Below, one piece after another: positions 52,311 through 60,766 of a DNA stretch of 64,000 nucleotides; position 1 is the stretch's first letter; every line of letters begins with the position of its first letter. The position numbers were made by a program, and so were the translations under genes. A model generated the notes under the pieces. The model worked only from the letters and a program-made list of their open reading frames with translations. It was not told the origin of the DNA and made no database searches. Source of the DNA: JAPOUP01 sp965221405. Its GTDB lineage: Bacteria > Pseudomonadota > Alphaproteobacteria > Rhodobacterales > Rhodobacteraceae. The stretch lies in assembly GCA_965221405.1 (NCBI GenBank), contig CBDCSE010000003.1, positions 372,001 through 436,000 on the forward strand. The letters are read 5' to 3'.

Positions 52311-53150
52311 GCCGCCGGGATGGCGCTGATGCGGTCCCTGATCGCGGCCTCCCCGCAGCGGACCCGCGCCGGGCTGGCGCGCGCGTTCCGCCACGCGATC
52401 GGCTGGACCGGGCCGGACGGCGGGATCAGGGCCATGATGGCCCGGCTCACGATGCTGGCGATGCACCGGGACGGGATCATCACGCTGCCGCCGCCCCGGC
52501 GCGCGCCGGGGCGGCTGCGGGAGCCGGAGCCCGGGCCGGAGACGGACCCGCCGCAGGCGCCGGTGCCGGAGACGCTGGACGCGGTGCGCCCGATCCGTCC
52601 CGTCTGGGTCACCGGGGCCGGCCCCGGGGCCAGCCACGTCTGGAACGGGTTCGTCGCGCGCTGGCACTACCTCGGCTACACGCCCCCCGCCGGCGCGCGG
52701 ATGCGCTGCGCGGTGGAGGACCGCGAAGGCCGCCCCCTGGCCATGCCCGGCTTCCCGGCCGCGGCCTGGAAAACCGCGCCCCGCGACGCCTGCATCGGAT
52801 GGTCGCCGGAGGTCCGCGGGCGGAACCTCCAGCGCGTGATCGACAACTCGAGGTACCTGATCATGCCCCGGGTCCGGATCCCGAACCCGGGCCCGCACAT
52901 CCTCTCCGAGGCGCGGCGCCGGCTGCCGCGGGACCGGCACGGCCGCCACAGGGTGACGCCGGTCCTGATGGAGACCTCCGTCGAGGTCCCGCGCTTCACC
53001 GGGGCCGTGTACGGGGCCTCCGGATGGATCCGTGCCGGCACGACCTCGGGACGGGGCAGGTACGGCAGGAAGAACCAATGGGCGAAGCCCGGGAAGGACA
53101 TCTGGCCCTGCCCGCTCCGCAGGGACTGGAAGCGGACGCCCAGCCGCTGA
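52257..53150 (+). CDS. DUF4338 (DruA-like) protein carried by the IS66 element
   Basis: 297 residues from ATG 52257. It follows the family outline: CRCHGRGFTAAGMALMRSLIAA, WNGFVARWHYLGYTPPAGARMRCAV, PLAMPGFPAAAWKTAPRDACIGWSPEVRGRNLQRVIDNSRYLIMPRVRIPNPGPHILSEA, VTPVLMETSVEVPRFTGAVYGASGWIRAGTTSGRGRYGRKNQWAKPGKDIW, ending PLRRDWKRTPSR. DUF4338 is the DruA domain of the Druantia anti-phage system, but it is also a frequent passenger of transposons. The frame is complete and better preserved than tnpC, though a few conserved positions look substituted (G for E, P for L). Possibly still functional; role in transposition or target recognition unknown. Confidence 0.7.
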   Translation: MASDGDTAGCRCHGRGFTAAGMALMRSLIAASPQRTRAGLARAFRHAIGWTGPDGGIRAMMARLTMLAMHRDGIITLPPPRRAPGRLREPEPGPETDPPQAPVPETLDAVRPIRPVWVTGAGPGASHVWNGFVARWHYLGYTPPAGARMRCAVEDREGRPLAMPGFPAAAWKTAPRDACIGWSPEVRGRNLQRVIDNSRYLIMPRVRIPNPGPHILSEARRRLPRDRHGRHRVTPVLMETSVEVPRFTGAVYGASGWIRAGTTSGRGRYGRKNQWAKPGKDIWPCPLRRDWKRTPSR

Positions 53151-53412
53151 ACCCCGTTCCGCCCGCAATCCCGTGCCCGGACCGCGGCCCGCGGCCATCG
53201 GGGCCCGGCCTCTGGCGCGTCAGTCAGGGTGAGGGTCTCCCATCCAGACCGTCGCGCCATACCGGCCACGGCAACGCCGTCGTGACGCAGGTCGCGGCAG
53301 GCACGGATGAACACCCGGAACCGGCGCGCATCATGCGGCGCGGTCCGCGAAACTGTTCCGGCATCGCCAAACAGGGCCAGAAATGGCCGTCACGCCTTCA
53401 CCGAACGATTAC

Positions 53413-53420
53413 GGTCCGTG
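53413..53420. repeat. IS66 target-site duplication, right copy
   Basis: ggtccgtg, exact match to 50300-50307. Removing the element restores a continuous host sequence across this point. Confidence 0.88.
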
Positions 53421-54130
53421 TAAGCACGGCAGCGATGCCGTATGGGTTTGTCAACAATCTATATTCAGGGGGGTCATAGCTTGCGGGTTATGACCTTTTT
53501 CTCGAGGTGAAGGTGAGGGGCACGACGGCCAGTGAGGTCCCGCGCGGAATAGGAGAAGTTGAATCTGCCATAATTTGAGAATCTCAGTGTCCCGAATAAA
53601 ATGTTGCACGGGTTTGGGTATAAATCTTTCAACGTGAAACTTCTATGCAAAGATGGCTCATCATCATTGTATTGTCAGGTCACGGGGCATTGGCCGTAGC
53701 GCTCATACGGCTGTTTTCCAACTGATAAACTCGCCGAGCGTCAGGGAGACGGGGTGACGTTAAACGAGCACGAACTCAGGGCGATCAATCAATGCGGCTT
53801 CAGGGACCATCACGAAGTGGCTTTCTATATCCGGTTATTGGGCAACGAGAGATTAATCGATTCGCATTGCTCCGCAGACAACCTGCTTATGGGCGGTACG
53901 ATCACCATAAACGGCTACCGCTACTGTGATATGATGAACCCGCAAATTCAAACTGACTCGCTACCCACCCCACCATAGGGAAACCGCTTCCGCGACTGCC
54001 TTCAGCGCCAACATTCGATGCGCGGTTCCTTCAACTCGAGACTGTCGGCCCGATGCGCGATGTTGTCTGTCCGAGACCTTTCCCGCTCCCCGGAAGCTCA
54101 TTGATCCGGGGGAGTTATTGATGCCCGCGC
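53421..54130. other. Host-composition spacer with one possible small gene and a stem-loop
   Basis: Moderate GC, no relic signature. The only candidates are the 74-codon frame at 53754 and a stem-loop (ctccccgga/tccgggggag, 54086-54114) downstream of acoC on the minus strand that could act as its terminator, although no T-run follows. Confidence 0.4.
53754..53978 (+). CDS. Small hypothetical protein (74 residues)
   Basis: Starts at GTG 53754 within gggagacggGGTGA-like context (ggag about 8 bases upstream): MTLNEHELRAINQCGFRDHHEVAFYIRLLGNERLIDSHCSADNLLMGGTITINGYRYCDMMNPQIQTDSLPTPP. Composition is host-like and the amino-acid content is natural. No domain recognised; it could be a small unannotated gene or a remnant. 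Confidence 0.35.
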   Translation: MTLNEHELRAINQCGFRDHHEVAFYIRLLGNERLIDSHCSADNLLMGGTITINGYRYCDMMNPQIQTDSLPTPP

Positions 54131-55231
54131 TCAGCTGAGAATGGCTCGGTTTACATCCGCGGCTTTCTCCATGTGAACGATATGGCCCGCCCCTTCAAGC
54201 AAGGTGATCCGGGCACCTTCCATGTTGTCGGCATGGCACGCCGACAGCACGCGGTCCTCGCTGCCCCAAAGAACTTGAACGGGTTGCGATAGTCGAGACA
54301 AACGGTCGCGCAAATCGTTTCGCTGCACGTCACCTTCAAAATTTGCCGCCGCTACGGTCTTCAAGGCGTCCAGCGCCCCGTCGAGCCGTTTGAAACGCAG
54401 GACGTTTTCGACCATATCCGTGGTCACAAGTCCCGGATCGGATACCAACATTTCCAGTACGCCGCGGAGCTTGCGTGCGCGGGACTGCGACATGAAGCCA
54501 CCGATGAAGTCACCCGCGATGTCGGGTCCAAAACCTGCGGGCGCCAACAATGTCAACGCCGAGGCAAGGCCGGGTTCGCGGAAGGCGACCTCCACTGCAA
54601 TGGCACCCCCAAGGGAATGGCCGACAAGATGTGCGCCCGAGAGGCCCTCGTGCCGCATGTAAGCGACAACCGCCGCCGAAAGCGCGGAAACCGAGCCGTC
54701 GCCCACATCCTTGCCTGATCCCCCATGCCCCGGCAAATCGAGTGCATGAACGGGATGCTCGGCGGCAAGGTCCGCCTGATTGAAGGCCCAGCTTTCCAGA
54801 TCGGCACCAAACCCATGGATCAGCATGATCGGGGTCCCGGTCCCGGAGCCCATCGCGAGCCTCCTGATCGTGAATCCCGGTACCTCGATGGTCTGAGCCT
54901 CGGGGCCGTCATCGCTATCGGGTTCGGGCGGCACAAAGTTTTCCCGGAAATCCGCGATGTAGGCGTCGACGGCCGAGGAGTCCGTTTCGGTGCTGGCCAC
55001 CACCGCCAGGAGTGCGCCCACAGGCAACGTCTCGCCTTCTGTCGCGACGATGCGGTTAATAACCCCTGAGACGGGACTTTCATAGACATTGGCGATTTTG
55101 GACGTCTCGATTTCCATGATCTCCTGGCCGGCAGTGACTTTGTCGCCTTCTGCCACATCCCAGGAGGTCACCGTGCCTTCCAGCATGGCCAGGCCCCATT
55201 TGGGCATGGTGATCGCTTCAATACCGCTCAT
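54131..55231 (-). CDS. acoC: Acetoin-dehydrogenase-type E2: lipoyl domain plus alpha/beta hydrolase-type acyltransferase
   Basis: 366 residues. The N-terminal lipoyl domain ITMPKWGLAMLEGTVTSWDVAEGDKVTAGQEIMEIETSKIANVYESPVSG has the lipoylated Lys in ETSKIAN near residue 47. An alpha/beta-hydrolase fold follows from about 130: IMLIHGFGADLESW, ALDLPGHGGSGK, nucleophile LVGHSLGGAIA, with late VLWGSEDRVL and GAGHIVHME. This lipoyl-hydrolase fusion is typical of AcoC, which transfers acetyl to CoA. Start overlaps the acoB stop (ATGA). Last gene of the aco unit. Confidence 0.88.
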   Translation of the reverse strand: MSGIEAITMPKWGLAMLEGTVTSWDVAEGDKVTAGQEIMEIETSKIANVYESPVSGVINRIVATEGETLPVGALLAVVASTETDSSAVDAYIADFRENFVPPEPDSDDGPEAQTIEVPGFTIRRLAMGSGTGTPIMLIHGFGADLESWAFNQADLAAEHPVHALDLPGHGGSGKDVGDGSVSALSAAVVAYMRHEGLSGAHLVGHSLGGAIAVEVAFREPGLASALTLLAPAGFGPDIAGDFIGGFMSQSRARKLRGVLEMLVSDPGLVTTDMVENVLRFKRLDGALDALKTVAAANFEGDVQRNDLRDRLSRLSQPVQVLWGSEDRVLSACHADNMEGARITLLEGAGHIVHMEKAADVNRAILS

Positions 55232-56256
55232 TCCGCGGCCTCCCTTGAACCGTGACCCATGGCATCGCGCACCGCATCCTCGATCTTGCCGACGCTCGGG
55301 ATATAGGCGTCCTCAAGTGCGGGTGAGAACGGCACCGGCGCATGGGGCGCGGTAACGAGCCTGATCGGAGCCTTGAGTGCGTCGAAGGCATTCTCGGCCA
55401 CAAGCCCCGCGACGTCGGAAGCCATCGAACATCTTGGATGGGCTTCGTCCACGACGACAAGACGTCCGGTTTCCTCGATAGTTTCCAGGATGGTCTCGGT
55501 ATCAAGCGGCGAGGTCGTACGAGGATCGACAACCGTGCAGGTGATACCCGCCTTGGCCAGGCTGTCGGCGGCTTGACTGGCGACATTGACCATCCGCCCG
55601 AAGGCCACAATGGTGACGTCGTCGCCTTCCCTGGTGACATTCGCCTCGCCAAATGGGATCGCGTATGGTTCATCCGGCACTTCAGCGGTCTCGTCGTAGA
55701 GCATTTTGTGCTCGAAGAACATGACTGGGTCGTCGTCGCGGATGGCTTGGGTCAGGAGCCCCTTGGCCTCGTAGGCGTTGGATGGCAGCGCCACCTTGAG
55801 CCCCGGAATGTGCGTGAACATCGGATAGAGGCATTGCGAGTGCTGCGATGCCGCCCGGAATCCGGCTCCGTACATCATGCGGACGACCATGGGCGTCACC
55901 GCCTTGCCGCCAAACATATACCGGAATTTGGCAGCCTGATTGAAAATCTGGTCAAAGCAGACGCCCATGAAGTCGACGAACATCAGTTCCACGACCGGTC
56001 TCAGCCCGGTGGCGGCAGCGCCAGCGGCCGCCCCGACAAAGGAAATCTCGGCCAGATGTGTATCCAGCACCCGGTCCGGGCCGAACTTTGGCCTGAGCCC
56101 CTTGGTCACGCCGAGGGGGCCGCCCCAGGCATCCTGGTCGCCATTGCCTCCGGTTCCGCCCGAAATATCTTCACCCATCAGGATAACGCGTTCGTCACGC
56201 TCCATCTCCTGCACCAAAGCGTCGTTGATCGCCTCGCGGTAGCTTTTCATCGGCAT
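55228..56256 (-). CDS. acoB: Acetoin-dehydrogenase-type E1 beta subunit
   Basis: 342 residues, transketolase-like. MKSYREAINDALVQEMERDERVILMGEDISGGTGGNGDQDAWGGPLGVTKGL, THLAEISFVGAAAGAAATGLRPVVELMFVDF, and C-terminal VVDEAHPRCSMASDVAGLV. Forms the thiamine-diphosphate-dependent E1 heterotetramer with AcoA. Related to pyruvate dehydrogenase E1 beta; the AcoC-type E2 beside it favours the acetoin class. 14 bp from acoA. Confidence 0.9.
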   Translation of the reverse strand: MPMKSYREAINDALVQEMERDERVILMGEDISGGTGGNGDQDAWGGPLGVTKGLRPKFGPDRVLDTHLAEISFVGAAAGAAATGLRPVVELMFVDFMGVCFDQIFNQAAKFRYMFGGKAVTPMVVRMMYGAGFRAASQHSQCLYPMFTHIPGLKVALPSNAYEAKGLLTQAIRDDDPVMFFEHKMLYDETAEVPDEPYAIPFGEANVTREGDDVTIVAFGRMVNVASQAADSLAKAGITCTVVDPRTTSPLDTETILETIEETGRLVVVDEAHPRCSMASDVAGLVAENAFDALKAPIRLVTAPHAPVPFSPALEDAYIPSVGKIEDAVRDAMGHGSREAAE

Positions 56257-56269
56257 TTCAGTGTCCTCC

Positions 56270-57244
56270 CTAGTAGCTGACGTAAACGTCGGTGGTCAGT
56301 TGATCCGTGGGTGGCATCGGCGCCGCCTTGGCCGCCGCCAACGCTTCCGCGATTTCCGAATCAATCTCGGCATCAACCGCATCAAGGTCGGCTTGCCGCA
56401 AAAGCTGTGTCTCGATAACCCGGTCGCGGAAGAAATCCAGCGGGTCGTTCGCCTTCTCGGTTGCCTGCTCCTCGGCGGTCTTATAGGTCATGGCGTCGCC
56501 TTCGAAATGACCATAGTAGCGCGCCAGACGCATATGCAGGAGCGTCGGTCCTTCGCCGGCGCGGGCTCGTTCGATGGCTTCACCTGCGGTGTTGAAAACC
56601 TCGAAAAAGTCATTGCCGTTAACTTCCCGCGACGGGATCCCGAAGCCTTTCCCGCGATCGATCTGGTTGCCTCCGACCGACCAGGAGGATGCCGTGGATT
56701 CCGCGAAGCCATTGTCTTCACAGACAAAAACCATCGGTAGATTCCAGATCTTCGCTAGATTGTAGCTTTCAAGGATGGAGCCCTGGTTCGACGCTCCGTC
56801 ACCGTAGAAAGCAACGCCGACACCGCCGGTGCCCAGCGTTTTGGCCGTCAAGGCAGCGCCGCAAGCCAATGGCCCGCCGGCACCTACGATCCCATTCGCG
56901 CCAAGCATGCCCTTGGAAAGATCGGCGATATGCATCGAGCCGCCCTTGCCGCCGCAGATACCGCCTCTGCGACCGAAGATCTCCATCATCATCGGGCCGG
57001 TTTCGACGCCTTTGGCGATGCAATGCCCATGCCCCCTGTGGGTCGATGCAATGGCGTCTCTGTCATCGAGATGCATGCAGACCCCTACACCGGACGCCTC
57101 TTCACCGGCGTATAGGTGTACAAATCCGGGAATTTCGCCCGCTGCGAATTCGGTATGCAAAGTGTTCTCGAAAACCCGAATTCGACGCATGCGCCGGTAT
57201 GCCTGCGTGAGATCCTCACGCGATAACTGTAGTCCACTAACCAT
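56270..57244 (-). CDS. acoA: Acetoin-dehydrogenase-type E1 alpha subunit
   Basis: 324 residues. E1-alpha features: RMRRIRVFENTLHTEFAAGEIPGFVHLYAGEEASGVGV, HRGHGHCIAKGV, GKGGSMHIADLSKGMLGANGIVGAG, and the thiamine diphosphate/Mg motif YGDGASNQGSILESYNLAKIWNLPMVFVCEDN. Cleaves acetoin (or a related ketone/2-oxo compound) to acetaldehyde and an activated acetyl unit. The upstream FMN monooxygenase gene is 20 bp away, suggesting co-transcription. No E3 (acoL) is in the unit; the general lipoamide dehydrogenase could serve. Confidence 0.9.
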   Translation of the reverse strand: MVSGLQLSREDLTQAYRRMRRIRVFENTLHTEFAAGEIPGFVHLYAGEEASGVGVCMHLDDRDAIASTHRGHGHCIAKGVETGPMMMEIFGRRGGICGGKGGSMHIADLSKGMLGANGIVGAGGPLACGAALTAKTLGTGGVGVAFYGDGASNQGSILESYNLAKIWNLPMVFVCEDNGFAESTASSWSVGGNQIDRGKGFGIPSREVNGNDFFEVFNTAGEAIERARAGEGPTLLHMRLARYYGHFEGDAMTYKTAEEQATEKANDPLDFFRDRVIETQLLRQADLDAVDAEIDSEIAEALAAAKAAPMPPTDQLTTDVYVSY

Positions 57245-57264
57245 TCAATGTTCCTCCTTATCTG

Positions 57265-58671
57265 TCATTCTCTCCGGACTCCGCTCCGGTGACCCGGTGC
57301 GGCTTCGCGAAACGCGGCGCCCGGGTGATCCAATCCCAGCCACGCGCTGTCCGAGCCGAAGAGGCTCTCGCGAAGCGTCCTCGGCGCATTGCCAACCTCG
57401 TCCTCCGCGTCGTTCATTGACCGCGCACCCCGGCGGTCAAGCTCTGGAAGGACCTCATTGACAAACTCCAGGGTCCCCATCGGCTGGATCAGGGGCGTCA
57501 GGACAAAGCCATCAATTTCCGCATCATCCGCGAATGCGATCAGGGTGTCTGCGATTTCGTTACCAGTGCCTACCAGGGGTTCTGGCCTGACGCCGTTCTC
57601 GTACCAATCCTCAAGTACCTCCCTTACCGTAGTATTTCCATGCCGCAAGATCTGAGTTTGCGACATTTCTGTTGCGAGAGAGCTCATCGGCGTATCCGGC
57701 GGGTGGTTTCTGAGGTCGAGGCCGGTGAACATCGCGTAGGACGCCGCCGCGATATCCGGATTTTGCTCCGAGACGATGGACTGACGCTTTTTGTGCGCCT
57801 CTTCGGTTGATTTGGCGACAACACATGACATTGCCGAGATCACCTTGATCGCGTCGGGTCGACGGTTCCCGGCAACTGCTGCCGCCCGGATACGTGCGCA
57901 TTGCTCCGAGACTTGCGCGACATCGCCACCGCCGAGGAACACACATTCGGCGTGCCTGCCAGCAAATGCAGTGCCGCGGGGAGAGCTGCCGGCTTGGAAA
58001 AGGACTGGAGAACCCTGCGGTGACCGGGCCGTATTTCCGTAACCGTCACACTGAAAATAAGGGCCATCGTGGACAATACGGTGAACTTTGTCAGGATCTG
58101 CATAACGACGGGATCTGTTACGCTCGATCGCGTCCGGTTCCCAGGCACCCTCAAACAGCTTGTAGGCCAATTCCATAAAGTCGTCAGCCATATCATAGCG
58201 TTTGTCATGATTGACCATTTCCATGCCAAACGCGGATACTGCCGTCTCTGCGGTTCCTGTTGTGACGATGTTCCATCCGATACGACCGTTGGATAGATGG
58301 TCGAGCGTAGCGATGCGTCTCGTGAATGGGTAAGGTTGCTCCAATAGTGTCGAGCCCGTGATGACGAAGCCCAGTCTCCTGGTCGTGGCGATCAGCGCGG
58401 ACGCAACCACGAATGGGTCGAGCCGGGGCAAATCGAGCCCCTCTAGTGTCGCGATCTCCGGCCGTTGGCCGCCGATTTCCGACCAGCCCCAGGCATCTGC
58501 CAGAAAAATGAAATCAAGCGAGGCCCTTTCGCATGCGTTCGCAAGGCCTGTCCAGTACTCCAGCCGTTCAAAATTCAGGCGGTCGTGATCAGGATGTCGC
58601 CAAACCGCAGTGCCAGAATCATTGGCTTGGACATTTTCGAATACTCCGAAAATTAGTTTTCGCAATGTCAC
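57265..58671 (-). CDS. NtaA/SnaA/DszA-type FMN-dependent monooxygenase
   Basis: 468 residues of the bacterial-luciferase superfamily, nitrilotriacetate-monooxygenase branch: LIFGVFENVQANDSGTAVWRHPDHDRLNFERLEYWTGLANACERASLDFIFLADAWG, LDPFVVASALIATTRRLGFVITGSTLLEQPYPFTRRIATLDHLSNGRIGWNIVTT, QAGSSPRGTAFAGRHAECVFLGG, and the late FVLTPLIQPMGTLEFVNEVLPEL. Two-component enzymes of this branch need reduced FMN from a separate reductase and attack C-N or C-S bonds (nitrilotriacetate, pristinamycin, dibenzothiophene sulfone, dimethyl sulfide). First gene of the unit feeding acoABC, so it may generate their substrate. Substrate unknown. Confidence 0.85.
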   Translation of the reverse strand: MTLRKLIFGVFENVQANDSGTAVWRHPDHDRLNFERLEYWTGLANACERASLDFIFLADAWGWSEIGGQRPEIATLEGLDLPRLDPFVVASALIATTRRLGFVITGSTLLEQPYPFTRRIATLDHLSNGRIGWNIVTTGTAETAVSAFGMEMVNHDKRYDMADDFMELAYKLFEGAWEPDAIERNRSRRYADPDKVHRIVHDGPYFQCDGYGNTARSPQGSPVLFQAGSSPRGTAFAGRHAECVFLGGGDVAQVSEQCARIRAAAVAGNRRPDAIKVISAMSCVVAKSTEEAHKKRQSIVSEQNPDIAAASYAMFTGLDLRNHPPDTPMSSLATEMSQTQILRHGNTTVREVLEDWYENGVRPEPLVGTGNEIADTLIAFADDAEIDGFVLTPLIQPMGTLEFVNEVLPELDRRGARSMNDAEDEVGNAPRTLRESLFGSDSAWLGLDHPGAAFREAAPGHRSGVRRE

Positions 58672-59149
58672 GACCCCCGAATTTCAACGTAGGGAAACTT
58701 CAGTCAAAGCTGTTGCATATGCAAGGGCACAGTCCCTTCACCCGCGGTCTTTGCTGTATGAAACCGTGCAGTTTCGGAGACGGTGAGCATGATAGCAAAA
58801 AAATAGTCTTCTTCTGAGAACTAGAGGAATTGCGCAACGCTCTTGGGCGGTGAGAAAGAAATCATTTTTTAAAACAGTAATTTAAAAATTTTCAAAAAGA
58901 ATCTTCGTCTATCCTGCGGCACAGATGTGCTGAATTCCCGTGGGAATCGAGCGAATTTTCAGGATCAGAAGAGAATTTTCTCGACAAGTATCTCGGGATC
59001 ACTTAACCCTATCTGGGGAAGAGAATTCCGCGGGGGTCTTCTATGACTGTGACGAACGTGACTGAAACCGCGCGACAATTGGGTCTCTTCCGACGAATTC
59101 CACGGAACAGAGTTCTGTAGCATCAGGGCGAGGAAAAGGAGGATCTCAG
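58672..59149. promoter_or_regulatory. Divergent AT-rich control region between monooxygenase/aco and the ABC importer
   Basis: The region is the most AT-rich in the window around 58800-58905 (runs such as tttaaaaattttc). It contains three related boxes: gaattcccgtgggaat at 58932-58947 (its core attcccgtgggaat is a perfect palindrome), gaattccgcgggg at 59023-59035 and gaattccacggaac at 59095-59108. These could be operators for a regulator acting on the importer promoter. I cannot place -35/-10 elements with confidence. Confidence 0.5.
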
Positions 59150-60670
59150 ATGTTTCACGTGCCTAGGAATGCGATCTACAAAAGGGTGAGCAGACGGAAG
59201 TTTCTTGAGTTGGGCGGAGCGACGGCATCAGCCATGGGCGTCGGCGGACTCGCCGTCGGCTTGAATACGACGATCATGCGTTCGCCGGTTCAGGCGCAAT
59301 CTTCTGATGACGCCAAATGGAAGCAGTATTCCGGCTCCAGGCTGGTTTTCATGTCCGAGAACACGCCACCCTCTTTCGCCATACGCGACACGATTGAAAA
59401 CTTTTACAATCTGACCGGAATCGAGGTTGAGGTTATCACCGATGGCCTGCCTGCCGTGCAGCAGAAGGTTGGAATTGACCTGCAGTCGGGAAACGCCGAC
59501 TTCCCGGTTTCCTATGTTCAGGATAAGCCGATTGGCTCGCCTTTCGCCGATTTCTACGCGGACTTGACGCCAATGCTGGGTGACGAGACCCTCCCGCAAG
59601 ACCCGGAAGGCTACGACGACGGTGTTTGGTTTGAAAACTTCCTGGATGCCTGTGGCCGTTTTTATGACCGCGAGCGCCTGATTGCGCTGCCCTATGACTG
59701 CGCGGTGGCCTGTACCTTCTACCGTCAGGACGTTTTCGAGGCGAATTCCAAGGACTTCGAGTCCGAGTATGGTTTTCGGATGGAATTCGACGAGAATACC
59801 ACCTGGAAACAGGTGAATGATTTCGCGGCTTTCCTGAAAGCCCGCCGTGAGGGCGGCGCGGATGTTCCCTATGGCTACGCACAGCACCACGGGTCGTTCG
59901 CCTGGACAACGCAGCTCGACATCCAACGGATGATGTTCGCCCACGGCCGTTGGCTGGATTGGGAAATTGACGACAAGCTGGGCTCACAGAACCCGCCACC
60001 GTCCAATTGGGGAGACGAACAGTCGGTATTGCTCATGACCAAGTTCAAGGAGCAGGCGGACGTTAGCCACCCTGACAATTTGGCTAATGGTACGCTCGAA
60101 CTGAACACTGTTTACCAGTCTGGTGACATAGCCATGCAGGTGCAATACCATGAGTTCGCGGCATCGATCGAAGACGAGAACACTTCGAAGGCAGCCGGTG
60201 GTAAAACGGCCTATGCGCCCTGTCCGAAAGGTGAAACCTCCTGGATCGTCAACGGGGGCGCGGCGGTCAATGGCACGAATTGCGGCATCGGCGGCATCGG
60301 TATCAACGGAAACGCGTCGGAAGACGTCCAGCGTGCGGCCTATCTGTTCTGCATATACGCCACCTCGGCCAATCTGCAGTTTGACGTGCTCAGGGGGCTT
60401 GGCGGGACACCAACCCGGAAATCTGTTCTGGAGCGGCCCGAAGTCCAGGCAGCACGCCAGCGCCCGACCGAGATGCCAAACGCACTGACCTTCGACGCGG
60501 TCTACGACAACGGTATCCGTGATCCCAATTTCGTGCTGGGGCCGAAGGTTCCGGAAGGGAACGAGTACCATAACATCGTCGCCGCGGAAACGCAGCGTTG
60601 CGTGTCGGGCTCAGTTACGCCTGAAGAGGCATGCAACAACATCAAAAGGGGTATCGACAACCTACATTAG
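59150..60670 (+). CDS. Tat-exported ABC solute-binding protein (family 1)
   Basis: 506 residues, strong aaggagg upstream. The N-terminus VSRRKFLELGGATASAMGVGGLAVGL is a twin-arginine signal (S-R-R-K-F-L) ending near SPVQAQS. The body is a family 1 extracellular solute-binding fold: RLVFMSENTPPSFAIRDTIENFYNLTGIEVEV, FPVSYVQDKPIGSPFADFYADLTP, RLIALPYDCAVACTFYRQDVFE. It delivers its ligand to the permeases directly downstream. Ligand unknown; the class includes sugar, polyol and glycerol-3-phosphate binders. Larger than usual for the class. Confidence 0.85.
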   Translation: MFHVPRNAIYKRVSRRKFLELGGATASAMGVGGLAVGLNTTIMRSPVQAQSSDDAKWKQYSGSRLVFMSENTPPSFAIRDTIENFYNLTGIEVEVITDGLPAVQQKVGIDLQSGNADFPVSYVQDKPIGSPFADFYADLTPMLGDETLPQDPEGYDDGVWFENFLDACGRFYDRERLIALPYDCAVACTFYRQDVFEANSKDFESEYGFRMEFDENTTWKQVNDFAAFLKARREGGADVPYGYAQHHGSFAWTTQLDIQRMMFAHGRWLDWEIDDKLGSQNPPPSNWGDEQSVLLMTKFKEQADVSHPDNLANGTLELNTVYQSGDIAMQVQYHEFAASIEDENTSKAAGGKTAYAPCPKGETSWIVNGGAAVNGTNCGIGGIGINGNASEDVQRAAYLFCIYATSANLQFDVLRGLGGTPTRKSVLERPEVQAARQRPTEMPNALTFDAVYDNGIRDPNFVLGPKVPEGNEYHNIVAAETQRCVSGSVTPEEACNNIKRGIDNLH

Positions 60671-60683
60671 GCGGTACGATACG

Positions 60684-60710
60684 CGAGACGGGGAGACCTT
60701 CCCCGTCTCG
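60684..60710 (+). promoter_or_regulatory. Intercistronic stem-loop behind the binding-protein gene
   Basis: cgagacgggga (60684-60694) pairs perfectly with tccccgtctcg (60700-60710) around a 5-base loop, 13 bp after the stop. Only ttg follows, so it is not a full intrinsic terminator. It is likely to stabilise the binding-protein mRNA or attenuate read-through. Confidence 0.7.
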
Positions 60711-60766
60711 TTGCTCGGAGTGAAGGGCCAACGGTCCTGGGCCAATTCCAGAATAACGTTGTCGCG

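Larger units (their letters stand above)
50308..53412. mobile_element. IS66-family element carrying tnpC-like and DUF4338 genes
   Basis: Both ends begin gtaatcgttcggtgaagg and are identical inverted repeats over 31 bp (50308-50338 against 53382-53412). An exact 8-bp duplication ggtccgtg flanks the element; GTAA ends and 8-bp duplications are IS66 hallmarks. Total length is 3105 bp. Contents: a decayed tnpC (50.4-52.3 kb) and a DUF4338 gene (52.26-53.15 kb); tnpA and tnpB are not visible. Ends are perfect although the transposase is heavily altered. Confidence 0.9.

Noticed and set aside
50260..53198. Long minus-strand frames opposite the IS66 tnpC
   Set aside because: Low-complexity Pro/Arg/Ala/Gly composition, no domain, and the plus strand carries the TnpC and DUF4338 motifs.
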